Of a stretch of 64,000 bases of DNA, positions 52,525 through 62,812 are shown piece after piece. Source of the stretch: Cryobacterium sp. PH29-G1 (GTDB lineage Bacteria > Actinomycetota > Actinomycetes > Actinomycetales > Microbacteriaceae); NCBI RefSeq assembly GCF_030063365.1, contig NZ_JASISY010000007.1, forward strand, positions 1 through 64,000. The letters are read 5' to 3'. Position numbers and translations under genes: made by a program. How positions within the stretch are numbered: position 1 is the first letter of the stretch; each line of letters begins with the position of its first letter. The notes below the pieces were generated by a model that had not been told where the DNA came from, did not search any database, and worked only from the letters and a program-made list of their open reading frames with translations.

Positions 52525-54156
52525 CTACCCGGCAGATCCGGTGGCGGGTTCGGTCGCCCCGAAGCGCTCGAGAACCTCCCCGATTCGCGCTTTGCAGCCG
52601 CCGCATCCGGTGCCGGCTCGGGTGGCCGTTCCGATGCAGGCGACGCTCGTGTTGCCGGCCGCTGCGGAGTCGGCGATGGCGCCGACGGTGACGCCGTTGC
52701 ACCAGCACACCGTGGCGCCATGGTCCAACGCGCTTCCGGCCGCGGGTTCGTAGTCCGGTCCGTCATAGCGCAGCAAAACCGAGCGGTCGGCCGGCAGTTC
52801 GCTGCCGCGCTCAAACAATAAGGTCAGTTCGGCGGCCGTACGGGGCATGCCGACACAGACGAAACCCTCGAGAATGCCGTCGCGGGTCACCATTTTCACG
52901 TACCGGCCGTGTTCGGGATCGGCCCACTGCGCCACCCGCAGCGGGGCGGATGCGCACCCCGCCGTATGGTTGTCGGTCGCCAGATCCCACGGGTCCGCCC
53001 CGGTGTCGCCGACCGACACCACGTCGATGCCCTCGGCCTTGAGCATGACCACGGCAGAACCGGAAGCCGGGAGTTGCCCGGTCTCGCCCAGGCCCAGTAT
53101 TTCGTTGCGGAACCGCGCGGCCAGCCAATCGGCCTGGCGCCAACCCGGCCCGATCAGGCCGCTCGGCCCACCCGCCGGCAACACCGTGGAATCGCCGACG
53201 CGCGGCGCTGGCGCCACATGCGCGCAGTCACCGATCGCGTAAATGCGCGGGTCGGCCCAACTCTGCAGATTGTCATCAACGAGGATTCCGGTGGACACCG
53301 GCAGACCGGCCAGCTGGGCCAGTTCGGTGCGAGCACCGACACCGCACGAGAGCAACAGCAGATCACCGTGAATCTGTTTGCCGTCGGCGCAGATGAGAGC
53401 ATCGAAGCGGTCGACCCCGTCGTCGTCCTGGTGAAAGAGCAGGCTCTCGGCGCGGGAGTGATTGACCATCGTGACGCCGGCACGCCGAGCGCTCTGCGCG
53501 AGCACAGTGCCGCCGCCGCGGTCGAGGTTTCGCGCCATGGGAATCTCACCGTGGTACACCACGCAGGTCTGGCTCCCGGCGGCGGCCGCGGCGAGCGCGA
53601 TCTCCATACCGAGCACGCCGGCGCCGAGCACGACAATGCGAGCCCCGATCATCACGGCCGCGAGCACCCGTTCCGCATCATCAAGGTCCCGCAGCACGGT
53701 GACCCCGCGCGGAAGCGGAGCGTCGCCGCTGTCGAGGGTCGCGGCATCCGCTGCCGGCAGCTTTCGGTCGCGACGCACCCGAGTGACACCGTCGAGCGTG
53801 GGCACGTTGGCGCGTGCGCCGGTCGCGAGCACGAGCCGGTCGTAGGGCAGCACGGTGCCATCGCTGAGCGATACCGCACGGCGGCTGCGCAGAATGGCCG
53901 TGACGCTCACGCCGCGGTGCAGGTGAACGCCGGCCTCGCGCGCGGCGAACGTGTCGGTGATCTCGAGGCTGTCCCGATCGACGTGACCGACGGCGTATTC
54001 GGCGATGAGCACCCGGTTGTAGGCGTCAGCACTTTCGGCCCCGATTACGGTCAACGTCGCCGCCCCTTGACGCACGAGCGGCAGCAGTTCTTCCACAAAT
54101 CGAGCACCGACCGGGCCGTAGCCGACTACAACGATGCGTTGGGGTCGCTCAGACAC
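52525..54156 (-). CDS. Nitrate reductase electron-transfer flavoprotein (NirB N-half/NasB-like)
   Basis: FAD/NAD(P)-dependent oxidoreductase that would pass electrons to the nitrate reductase encoded just upstream. The 543-residue protein has an FAD loop VVVGYGPVGARFVEEL, the motif LVLATGARA, an NAD loop VVLGAGVLGMEIALAAAAAG, and the FAD motif IYAIGDCAH. A C-terminal BFD-like [2Fe-2S] site follows (VCWCNGV...GTGCGGCK). The nitrite-reducing siroheme part of full NirB is absent, matching NasB of Bacillus. The GTG start overlaps the stop of the catalytic subunit. Confidence 0.85.
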   Translation of the reverse strand: MSERPQRIVVVGYGPVGARFVEELLPLVRQGAATLTVIGAESADAYNRVLIAEYAVGHVDRDSLEITDTFAAREAGVHLHRGVSVTAILRSRRAVSLSDGTVLPYDRLVLATGARANVPTLDGVTRVRRDRKLPAADAATLDSGDAPLPRGVTVLRDLDDAERVLAAVMIGARIVVLGAGVLGMEIALAAAAAGSQTCVVYHGEIPMARNLDRGGGTVLAQSARRAGVTMVNHSRAESLLFHQDDDGVDRFDALICADGKQIHGDLLLLSCGVGARTELAQLAGLPVSTGILVDDNLQSWADPRIYAIGDCAHVAPAPRVGDSTVLPAGGPSGLIGPGWRQADWLAARFRNEILGLGETGQLPASGSAVVMLKAEGIDVVSVGDTGADPWDLATDNHTAGCASAPLRVAQWADPEHGRYVKMVTRDGILEGFVCVGMPRTAAELTLLFERGSELPADRSVLLRYDGPDYEPAAGSALDHGATVCWCNGVTVGAIADSAAAGNTSVACIGTATRAGTGCGGCKARIGEVLERFGATEPATGSAG

Positions 54157-56287
54157 GGGCGCCTGCTTTCACGAGTGCACGCACTCGAACGGTCGTTTTC
54201 TTGAATTCGGGCATGCCGCTGATCGGATCGGTTTCGTCGTCGGTCAGCAGGTTGGCTCGCTGATCCGCGGCGAAGTGAAACGGCAAAAACACCGTATCCA
54301 GGCGGATGTCGGTACTCACCGTGGCCCGGCAGCGCACCGCACCGCGGTCGTTGCTGACCTCGACCCAGGTCTCATCGGCAATGCCGAGCTGCTCGGCGGT
54401 AGCCGGGTGCAGTTGCAGCCGGGCGTCGGGCTGGGCGTCGGAGAGCTCCCGCACCCGACGGGTCTGGTTGCCGCTCTGGTAATGCTCGAGCAGGCGGCCG
54501 GTGATCAGGGTGAGGGTGCCGCCGACCTGTGCCGGGGCATCGAGGCGCCGCACCGTGACGGGCACCAGCCGGGCCAGACCGTCGGGGTGGGCGAACCGCT
54601 CCAGAAATAGACGTGGCGTTCCGGCCGACCCCTGCGGGTAGGGCCAGAAGGCCGGTTCTTCGGAGTCAAGCAGGGCATAGCTCAGGCCGGAATAGTCGGC
54701 CAGCCCACCCGCCGAGGTCCGGCAGAGTTCATCAAACACCTCGGAGGCCTGCGCGCTGTAGTCTCCGGCCGAGTCGAGCCGGCGCGCAAGTTCCTGCCAG
54801 ATCCATAATTCACTGCGCACACCGGCGGGTGCGTCGACGGCGCGACGGCGGCGGATGACACGCCCCTCAAGCGAGGTCATCGTGCCGTCCTCTTCCGCCC
54901 ACTGGGTCACCGGCAACACGATGTCGGCGAGCACCGCGGTTTCGGAGAAGAAGAAATCGGCCACGACCAGAAAATCAAGGGTTTTCAGGGCTGCGCGCAC
55001 CCGGTCGGCGTTCGGTGCCGAGACAACGGGGTTGGAGCCGTGCACGAGCAGGCAACGGATGCCGCCCGGCTCACCGAGCGTCGCCAACAGCTCCACCGCG
55101 GGCAGGCCTACGCCCGGGAGGCTGTCGGGGTCGACGCCCCAGACCCCGGCAACGTGCGCGCGAGCGGCGGGATCGGTGATCTTGCGGTAGCCGGGCAGCT
55201 GGTCGCACTTCTGCCCGTGTTCGCGCCCACCCTGCCCATTGCCCTGGCCGGTCAGGGTTCCGTAGCCGGAATGGGTGGTGCCGACGAGGCCGAGTATCAA
55301 GCTGAGGTTGATGGCCGCGGTGGCAGTGTCGGTGCCGTCCGCGTGCTGTTCCACTCCGCGCCCGGTGAGAATGTAGGTGCCACTGCCCGTTGCAGCCCCG
55401 CGCGCGGCTCCGGCGGCCAGGCGCCGGGCCAGTTCGCGCAGCTGCCAAACCGGAACGCCGGTCTGTTCCTGCACTCGGGTCGGCCACCACGCACTCACGC
55501 TGCGCCGCAGGGCATCGAAACCCGCGGTGCGCGAGCGCAGATAGTCGAGGTCGGCGAGTTTTTCGGCGATGATGATTTGGGTCAGTCCGAGCAACAGCAC
55601 GAGGTCGCTGCCCGGGGTGGGCTGCACGTGCATGCCGGCGCCATCGTCGGTGAGCCGAGCGGTCGCCGTGCGTCGAGGATCGACGACCACGAGACCGCCA
55701 GCGGCCCGGGCGCCCTCCAAATGGCCGATGAAGGGTGGCATGGTCTGCGCCACGTTGGAACCGAGAATCAGAATGGTGTCGGCGTCGTCGAGCTCGTCGA
55801 CCCGAAACGGCAGCCCGCGGTCGAGGCCGAACGCCCGGTTGCCGGCCGCTGCGGCACTGGACATGCAGAACCGGCCGTTGTAGTCGATGCGGCTGGAGCC
55901 GAGCGCCACCCGGGTGAATTTGCCGAGCTGGTAGGCCTTTTCGTTGGTGAGCCCGCCTCCGCCGAAGGCGCCGACCGCGTCGGACCCGTGCGCGGCTCGA
56001 ATCCCGCGCAGCTTGCCGGCGACGTGGTCGAGCGCCTCCGTCCAAGTCACCGCCTCGAAGGTGCCGTCGGCCTGCCGCAGCAGCGGTTCGAGAATGCGAT
56101 CCGGCGACACGAGCAGTTCGGCGGAGGTCCAGCCCTTTGTGCACAGACCGCCACGGTTGGTCGGGAATTCGCGCCCGGTGACCGTCACCGCGCCGGACGG
56201 AGTGGATTCGGCATCCGCTGTACCCGGGGTCAGTGTCATGGCGCACTGCAGGGCGCAGTACGGGCAGTGCGTTCGGGTGCCGGTCAT
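54149..56287 (-). CDS. Assimilatory nitrate reductase, catalytic subunit
   Basis: Cytoplasmic molybdenum enzyme reducing nitrate to nitrite. The 712-residue protein opens with a [4Fe-4S] motif (C8, C11, C15 in HCPYCALQC, and C49 in GLCTKGW). The bis-MGD domain follows (DYNGRFCMSSAAAAGNRAFG, VVDPRRTATA, GQGNGQGGREHGQ) and a C-terminal molydopterin-dinucleotide domain (LITGRLLEHYQSGNQTRR). No Tat signal, consistent with an assimilatory role. The ATG at 56287 begins seven bases after the narK stop. Symbols nasC and nasA are both used for this family. Confidence 0.92.
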   Translation of the reverse strand: MTGTRTHCPYCALQCAMTLTPGTADAESTPSGAVTVTGREFPTNRGGLCTKGWTSAELLVSPDRILEPLLRQADGTFEAVTWTEALDHVAGKLRGIRAAHGSDAVGAFGGGGLTNEKAYQLGKFTRVALGSSRIDYNGRFCMSSAAAAGNRAFGLDRGLPFRVDELDDADTILILGSNVAQTMPPFIGHLEGARAAGGLVVVDPRRTATARLTDDGAGMHVQPTPGSDLVLLLGLTQIIIAEKLADLDYLRSRTAGFDALRRSVSAWWPTRVQEQTGVPVWQLRELARRLAAGAARGAATGSGTYILTGRGVEQHADGTDTATAAINLSLILGLVGTTHSGYGTLTGQGNGQGGREHGQKCDQLPGYRKITDPAARAHVAGVWGVDPDSLPGVGLPAVELLATLGEPGGIRCLLVHGSNPVVSAPNADRVRAALKTLDFLVVADFFFSETAVLADIVLPVTQWAEEDGTMTSLEGRVIRRRRAVDAPAGVRSELWIWQELARRLDSAGDYSAQASEVFDELCRTSAGGLADYSGLSYALLDSEEPAFWPYPQGSAGTPRLFLERFAHPDGLARLVPVTVRRLDAPAQVGGTLTLITGRLLEHYQSGNQTRRVRELSDAQPDARLQLHPATAEQLGIADETWVEVSNDRGAVRCRATVSTDIRLDTVFLPFHFAADQRANLLTDDETDPISGMPEFKKTTVRVRALVKAGARV

Positions 56288-56294
56288 GTCAGGC

Positions 56295-57719
56295 CTAGAT
56301 CTTCTGACCGGCGACGGACGACCCGCGGCGCAGGTAGACGAAGGCGGTGACACACATCATCACGACGTAGGCGATGGCGAAGGCGTAGATCGCGCTCGAG
56401 TAGTCACCGGTCGAGGTCTTCGAGAAGCCGAGCACCTGCGGGATGATGAATCCGCCGTACGCACCGACGGCCGAGATGAGGCCGAGCGCCGCGGCGCTTT
56501 TGCGCTGTGTGGTGACGTCTCCAGAATTCCGGTGGGCGTCTTTCACCCCGCTGCGGGCCGAGAACACGCTCGGAATCATTCGGTAGGTCGAGCCATTGCC
56601 GATTCCGGTGGCGATGAAAATCACCAGGAAGCTGGCCAAAAAGGCCCAGAAATTGCCGAGGGGCAGAACAGCCACGACGGCGAGGGCACCGACAGCCATA
56701 ACGCCGAAAGCGGCGACGGTGACGGATGCCCCACCGAAGCGGTCAGCGAGGCGTCCGCCGGCCGGCCGGGCCAGCGAACCCACGAGCGCACCGATGAAGG
56801 CGAGGGAGAGCGAGGCGGAGGCCACCTGGAAGGTGGAGTAGGCCGGAAACTGGTCGGCGATGAGCTTGGGGAATACGCTCGCGAAGCCGATGAACGAGCC
56901 GAAGGTGCCGATGTAGAGCACGGCCAGAATCCAGAAGTGCGGTTCGCGCACTGCGGCGATCGAGCCGGCGAAGTCGGCCTTGGCGTTGCTGAGGTTGTCC
57001 ATATACTTCCAGGCGCCCCACATGGCGACCAGAATCAGTGGCACCCAGAACCAACCGGCGAGTCGGATATTGAGCGTCCCGACGGCGCCGAGGGTGATCA
57101 CGATCGGAACGATCAGCTGGGCCATGGAGGCGCCGAGGTTACCGCCGGCAGCGTTGAGACCGAGGGCGTAACCCTTCTGACTCTGCGGGTAGAAGTAGGT
57201 GATGTTCGACATCGAGCTGGCGAAGTTGCCTCCGCCGAAACCGGCGAGCGCGGCCACGAACAGCATCACGCCGAAGGGGGTGTCCGGGTGGCCGACGCAG
57301 AAGCCGAGGGCGATAGCGGGGATGAGCAACAGACCGGCCGAGATGATGGTCCAGTTTCGGCCGCCGAATTTGGGCACCATGAAGGTGTACGGAAACCGCA
57401 GGGTCGCTCCGACCAGGCTCGGCATCGAGATCAGCCAGAAGACCTCGGTGGTGGAGAAGGTGAAACCGGCCGCCGGCAGCGAGACCACCACGATGCTCCA
57501 CAGCTGCCAGACTACGAAGCCGAGGAACTCGGCGACGATCGACCACTTGAGGTTGCGGGCGGCGATGAGCTTGCCGCCCCGTTCCCACTGGTTCGCGTCC
57601 TCAGGATTCCAATTGTCGATCCATCGCCCCGCACGGTGCACGAGCACCGCCTCGTCGGCGATCGTTGCTGCAGTGCCTATGGTCGTGCCGGCTGCTGATT
57701 CGACGGTGCTGAATGTCAT
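56295..57719 (-). CDS. narK: Nitrate/nitrite MFS transporter
   Basis: Major-facilitator protein importing nitrate. The 474-residue protein has about 12 membrane helices and the nitrate signature GFGGGNFASSMSNITYFYP (about 187-205). A second nitrate-type Gly-rich segment occurs as GLNAAGGNLGASMAQL. An unusual N-terminal extension (about 50 residues, IDNWNPEDANQWERGG) precedes helix 1 and is seen in actinobacterial NarK-type proteins. First gene of the nitrate operon. Confidence 0.92.
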   Translation of the reverse strand: MTFSTVESAAGTTIGTAATIADEAVLVHRAGRWIDNWNPEDANQWERGGKLIAARNLKWSIVAEFLGFVVWQLWSIVVVSLPAAGFTFSTTEVFWLISMPSLVGATLRFPYTFMVPKFGGRNWTIISAGLLLIPAIALGFCVGHPDTPFGVMLFVAALAGFGGGNFASSMSNITYFYPQSQKGYALGLNAAGGNLGASMAQLIVPIVITLGAVGTLNIRLAGWFWVPLILVAMWGAWKYMDNLSNAKADFAGSIAAVREPHFWILAVLYIGTFGSFIGFASVFPKLIADQFPAYSTFQVASASLSLAFIGALVGSLARPAGGRLADRFGGASVTVAAFGVMAVGALAVVAVLPLGNFWAFLASFLVIFIATGIGNGSTYRMIPSVFSARSGVKDAHRNSGDVTTQRKSAAALGLISAVGAYGGFIIPQVLGFSKTSTGDYSSAIYAFAIAYVVMMCVTAFVYLRRGSSVAGQKI

Positions 57720-58014
57720 GGCGTCCCCCTCGGGAATGGAATGGCGGTGCGACGATTTGCAGGCAGCCCGGTCGGCTTCCTGCTTCGACGTTAGCCAGCG
57801 CGTGTTTCCGGCAACCGTGGCACCCGTTACCTTTCGATCACCGGATGATCACAGGTCGGTGGAGCAGGTGTTGGGGCGCTGTTACATGACGGACACAATG
57901 GCACTCGCACCGTGGCGGGCGCTGCCACGGTACCGGGGACACGGGCAATAGATGCCGAGGTGGCAAAATGGTAGGACCTGCGCCCGCGCGCCACCCTGTT
58001 TGAAAGGCCTACCC
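57720..58014. promoter_or_regulatory. Divergent control region, nitrate operon and rnhA
   Basis: A 295-base gap. It contains GTTAC-n6-GACAC (about 57881-57897) and GTTAC with a following ATCAC (about 57827-57843). Both resemble half-site pairs of the actinobacterial nitrogen regulator GlnR, which would fit a nitrate operon, but the matches are imperfect. I could not identify the -10 elements. Confidence 0.35.
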
Positions 58015-58833
58015 ATGACGATCACCGCCGCCGCCGACGGTTCTGCCCTTGGAAACCCCGGACCAGCCGGCTGGGCCTGGTACGTCGATGACACCTGCTG
58101 GGCGGCCGGCGGCTGGAAGCACGCCACCAACAACCAGGGCGAGCTCAAGGCCGTACTCGAATTGTTTCGAGCGACCGCGCACATCGACGACGACCTGCTC
58201 GTACTGTGCGACAGCCAGTACGTGATCAACTCGGTCACGAAGTGGATGAAGGGGTGGAAGGCGAAGGGCTGGCGCAAGGGCGACGGCAAACCGGTCATGA
58301 ACCTCGATCTGCTCAAGGAGATCGACGAGGCCATCGCCGGGCGTCGGTACCGGTTTGAATGGGTCAAGGGGCACGTCGGGCATCCGCTGAATGAGGCCGC
58401 CGACGAGCGCGCGCGCGGCGCGGCCGAGGCATTTCAACGCGGTCGCCCGGCTCCGGCCGGACCGGGTTTTCACGGCGCGGCTGGTCACGGCGCGGCTGGT
58501 CACAGCGCGGGTGGTCACAGCGCGGGTGGTCACAGCGAATCGTCGGCCCCGGAGCCGACCGCGGCGAAAGTCACCGAACGGCCCGCCGAACGAGTCACCG
58601 AGAAAGCCACGGCCTACCCGCACTCCGAATTGTTCTCCTTCGAGGAGCTCGGTGACGATATCGGCGAGGATGACGGCGCTCTGACCGATCTGCACGGCGC
58701 CGACGTGCTGCGCAGCACCGGTGAGCTGCACCGGGTGACACTGGCGCTCAGCGCCGAGGAACACGGGCGTCTTGTGCAGCGGTCCGCGGCCCGCGGTGTG
58801 ACCATCGAGGAATTCCTGCGCGGCCTGATCTGA
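58015..58833 (+). CDS. rnhA: Ribonuclease HI with C-terminal extension
   Basis: Cleaves RNA in RNA-DNA hybrids. The N-terminal ~145 residues are RNase HI with the catalytic acids in ADGSALGNPGPAGW (D8), NNQGELKAV (E43), LCDSQYVINS and NEAADERA, plus the basic handle WMKGWKAKGWRKGDGK. After it come a Gly/His/Ala repeat linker (GHGAAGHSAGGHSAGGHS, about 157-175) and a C-terminal segment VTLALSAEEHGRLVQRSA to the end that resembles a ribbon-helix-helix or similar small domain. The ATG follows AAAGG. Confidence 0.9.
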   Translation: MTITAAADGSALGNPGPAGWAWYVDDTCWAAGGWKHATNNQGELKAVLELFRATAHIDDDLLVLCDSQYVINSVTKWMKGWKAKGWRKGDGKPVMNLDLLKEIDEAIAGRRYRFEWVKGHVGHPLNEAADERARGAAEAFQRGRPAPAGPGFHGAAGHGAAGHSAGGHSAGGHSESSAPEPTAAKVTERPAERVTEKATAYPHSELFSFEELGDDIGEDDGALTDLHGADVLRSTGELHRVTLALSAEEHGRLVQRSAARGVTIEEFLRGLI

Positions 58834-58871
58834 GCGACCGGATCTGAGCTGCAACAGCGCCTCCTCAGCGG

Positions 58872-58930
58872 CGCATTCTGACCAGAATGCGTTGGTCAGA
58901 ATGCGTTGGTCAGAATGCGCTGGTCAGCGC
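58872..58930. repeat. Palindrome and 14-base tandem repeat after rnhA
   Basis: CGCATTCT-n4-AGAATGCG (58872-58891) is a perfect hairpin. Its right arm is repeated as TTGGTCAGAATGCG (58892, 58906) and a partial unit that runs into the stop region of the next gene. Could act as a shared terminator. Confidence 0.8.
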
Positions 58931-60168
58931 ACGCCGATCAGCGAGCGTAGGCCGAACTCGGAGACGATCGGAATGCCGTAGTCACGCGCTTTGACGGTCT
59001 TGCCGGTGACCGATGCCGGATCGGCCGCCACCAGCAGTCGCGTGCGCAGGGTGACCGCCGCTTCCAGAGCAAGCCCTCGAGCGACCAGTTCCCGGGCCCA
59101 ATCGGAGCGGGCCCTGGCCATGTCACCGGTCAGTACGACGACGTCGCCCTGTTCCAGCAGCATCGCGTCGACCGGGGCGACTGCTGGGCGCGTCACCGCC
59201 GATGGCTCAGTCAACGCCGCGGCCACAACCTCAGGATCGACGTCGAGCATGCGCCCCACCGCGATCACGTCAGCGCAATCGGACGTGCTGAGGGCACCGT
59301 TCAACCACGCCACGTGCACGAGGTCCTCGAAATAGCGGCGGTGCAGCGCGATGCGCTCCTCCGGGCCGATGCCGCTGAACTCAGCCAAGAACCGTACTTC
59401 GGTCGATTCCCGGGGCGAGAGCACGCGATCCACCAGACACAGATCGAGTAGGGCCAGATAATCGAGGTGTTCCTCCGGACCGGCGTAGTCCGGCAGTTTC
59501 ACCGCAGCCCTGGCCAAAAAGCTCGGAATCGGCACCATACTCCGGGCCGTGACGGGGTCGCGCTCCACCCACTCGGCCGCTGGCGCACCGGTAGCGACGA
59601 TGGGCAGCAAGACGCGCCGTTCCGCGCGGTCGAGCGCGTCGATCCACGGTGCCGCACTGGGCGAACCGTGCACGTACGCCGCCAGGAGGCTCGCGCACGC
59701 GACGGCCTGAACCAGGGCACTGGGGCCGGGCCCGATCTCAATGTCGTAGGCCGCGCAACAGTCGATGAGCAGCCGGCCCGCCCCCGGCAGATACCTGCGG
59801 GCCAGGTGCATGGTGCACACCGCCTCGAGTCCACCGCCCGAGGCATAGTCGATGAGCTCGAACTCACGCATCAGAAACCCGGTGACGAACTGGGCATTGT
59901 GCGTCACCAACACTCGTCCGCGAAGCAGATCGACCAGTCGCGGTGCGATCTGCTCAAACGTCGGCGCGCGCAGCAATTCTGCCGTGCTGACGCCGTGACT
60001 CGCGACGTCACCCGCGTTGATTCCGGGGTTGACGACGGTCTGCCAGCGCGCGGTCGTGCGACCACCCTCGTCGAGGTGCACCACGGCAATTTCGACGACC
60101 CGATCCCGCTGGTACGGGAACAGTCCAGTAGTTTTTAGGCATATAACGGCGTATCCACGTTCGGGCAT
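58924..60168 (-). CDS. DnaQ-fold protein with BRCT domain, catalytic residues lost
   Basis: The 414-residue protein aligns with DnaQ-like 3'-5' exonucleases over residues 5-165, with a C-terminal BRCT domain (about 335-414: VVLTGDMARARSDWARELVARGL...TVKARDYGIPIVSEFGL). Exo I, normally VxxDxETTG, reads AVICLKTTG (C10 and K12 replace Asp and Glu). Exo II, normally HNAxFDxxFL, reads HNAQFVTGFL (V95 replaces Asp). The Exo III His and Asp are also absent. The fold is kept, so a binding or scaffold role is likely. The start MPERGY follows GGAG. Confidence 0.82.
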   Translation of the reverse strand: MPERGYAVICLKTTGLFPYQRDRVVEIAVVHLDEGGRTTARWQTVVNPGINAGDVASHGVSTAELLRAPTFEQIAPRLVDLLRGRVLVTHNAQFVTGFLMREFELIDYASGGGLEAVCTMHLARRYLPGAGRLLIDCCAAYDIEIGPGPSALVQAVACASLLAAYVHGSPSAAPWIDALDRAERRVLLPIVATGAPAAEWVERDPVTARSMVPIPSFLARAAVKLPDYAGPEEHLDYLALLDLCLVDRVLSPRESTEVRFLAEFSGIGPEERIALHRRYFEDLVHVAWLNGALSTSDCADVIAVGRMLDVDPEVVAAALTEPSAVTRPAVAPVDAMLLEQGDVVVLTGDMARARSDWARELVARGLALEAAVTLRTRLLVAADPASVTGKTVKARDYGIPIVSEFGLRSLIGVR

Positions 60169-60334
60169 GGTCACACTCCACAATCTTGTTCTGCGAATTT
60201 AGCCTCAATTCAGCTCCTATGCGACCGCCCGTTTGGGGGGGTTGCGAGTCTCCCGAAACGCTGTAGGCATGCTCCAGACCGGCGGATATTCACCGGCTGG
60301 GCGCATTCGCGGCGGGAACCCAGCGAGCCCGATA

Positions 60335-60340
60335 TACCAT
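60335..60340 (+). promoter_or_regulatory. -10 element of the DUF2236 gene
   Basis: TACCAT, six bases before the ATG at 60347. Confidence 0.45.
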
Positions 60341-60346
60341 CCGAGA

Positions 60347-61267
60347 ATGGGCAGATTTACAGACAGCTGGCGCTCTCACCTCCTGGTGACGCTCTCGGGC
60401 AATAGCGAGGGGCGACCGCGGTGGGTCAATCAGATAGCCACGGGCGATGACGCCGGATTTTTCGGACCGGACAGCGCCGCCTGGGCCGTGCACGGTGGTA
60501 TGGCGACGATGGTTGCCGGCATCCGCGCCCTGTTGATGCAGACCCTGCACCCGGGGGCAATGGCCGGTGTGCACGACTGGTCGCGCTACCGCGAGGATCC
60601 GCTCGGCCGGCTCTCCGGCACCATTCAGTGGCTCGTCACGGTGACGTTTGCGGACACCGTCGTGGCCGAACGGGAATCCGGCCGGGTCGGGCATTTTCAC
60701 CAGCGTGTGGTCGGAACCTATCTCGATGCCCAGGGCGCCGAACGCTCATACACCGCGGGCGACCCCGAACTTTTGTCCTGGGTGCACGTTGTGTTCACCG
60801 ACGCTTTTCTGCAATCTCATGTGCTCTGGGGCGACGCCATCCCCGGCGGCGCCGACGGCTACGTGCGGGAATGGGCAACCGCCGGCGAACTCATCGGGGT
60901 GCGCAATGCCCCGCATTCGGCGCAGGAGCTGGCCGCCCAGCTCGAGGCTTTTCGTAGTGCCGGAACGCTCAAGAGCGACGCCCGCGTCGCCGAGGCCGTG
61001 CGATTCATTCGCAACCCGCCGCTCAGCCGCGGCATGCTGCCGTTCTACCGCATCATGTTCGCCGGCGCCGTGGCGTCGATCCCCCGTGAATACCGCGACC
61101 TGCTCGGATTGAAACGATCCCGTCTACCCGTCATCTGGGGCACCCGTTTCGTTCTCAGCACCGTCCGGTTTCTGCTCGGCCCGTCGTCGACATCGGAGGA
61201 TGCCGCCCGCGCGCGGCTCGCGCGCATCGCTGCGGCTGTCGAACTGAACCAAACTACGGCACGATGA
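60347..61267 (+). CDS. Oxygenase MpaB family protein (DUF2236)
   Basis: A 306-residue member of the DUF2236/MpaB family, which includes heme-dependent latex-clearing and peptide-cyclising enzymes. Conserved features: GFFGPDSAAWAVHGGMATM, LLMQTLHPGAMAGVHDWSRYREDPLGRL (with a candidate ligand His) and GDPELLSWVHVVFTDAFL. The substrate is unknown. The ATG at 60347 sits six bases after TACCAT; an upstream reading to 60233 has no support. Confidence 0.85.
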   Translation: MGRFTDSWRSHLLVTLSGNSEGRPRWVNQIATGDDAGFFGPDSAAWAVHGGMATMVAGIRALLMQTLHPGAMAGVHDWSRYREDPLGRLSGTIQWLVTVTFADTVVAERESGRVGHFHQRVVGTYLDAQGAERSYTAGDPELLSWVHVVFTDAFLQSHVLWGDAIPGGADGYVREWATAGELIGVRNAPHSAQELAAQLEAFRSAGTLKSDARVAEAVRFIRNPPLSRGMLPFYRIMFAGAVASIPREYRDLLGLKRSRLPVIWGTRFVLSTVRFLLGPSSTSEDAARARLARIAAAVELNQTTAR

Positions 61268-61323
61268 GGTGATCATGGTGGCCAGACGGGTGCGCTCGGA
61301 CCGCAGCACCGGCATCCGCTTGT

Positions 61324-61365
61324 CGAGCAGTTCGAGCAGTTCGAGCAGTTCGAGCAGTTCGAGCG
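61324..61365. repeat. 9-base tandem repeat
   Basis: CGAGCAGTT repeated more than four times in the 171-base gap between the DUF2236 and aminopeptidase genes. A shorter CATTGTC repeat follows at about 61383. Confidence 0.85.
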
Positions 61366-61438
61366 GCAACGCTGCGATCGGCCATTGTCCATTGTCCATT
61401 GGCCTGGAGGAAGTATCTGCAGCGAACGGCGACCCTGT

Positions 61439-62770
<1,332 letters not shown>

Positions 62771-62812
62771 TCATCCATCCAACCACCCTCACGGTGCGGC
62801 GGATGCCGGTAG

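Noticed and set aside
57951..58010. tRNA-like D-arm sequence before rnhA
   Set aside because: A GGTGGCAAAATGGTAG stretch resembles a D-arm, but there is no anticodon stem, T-arm or acceptor pairing.
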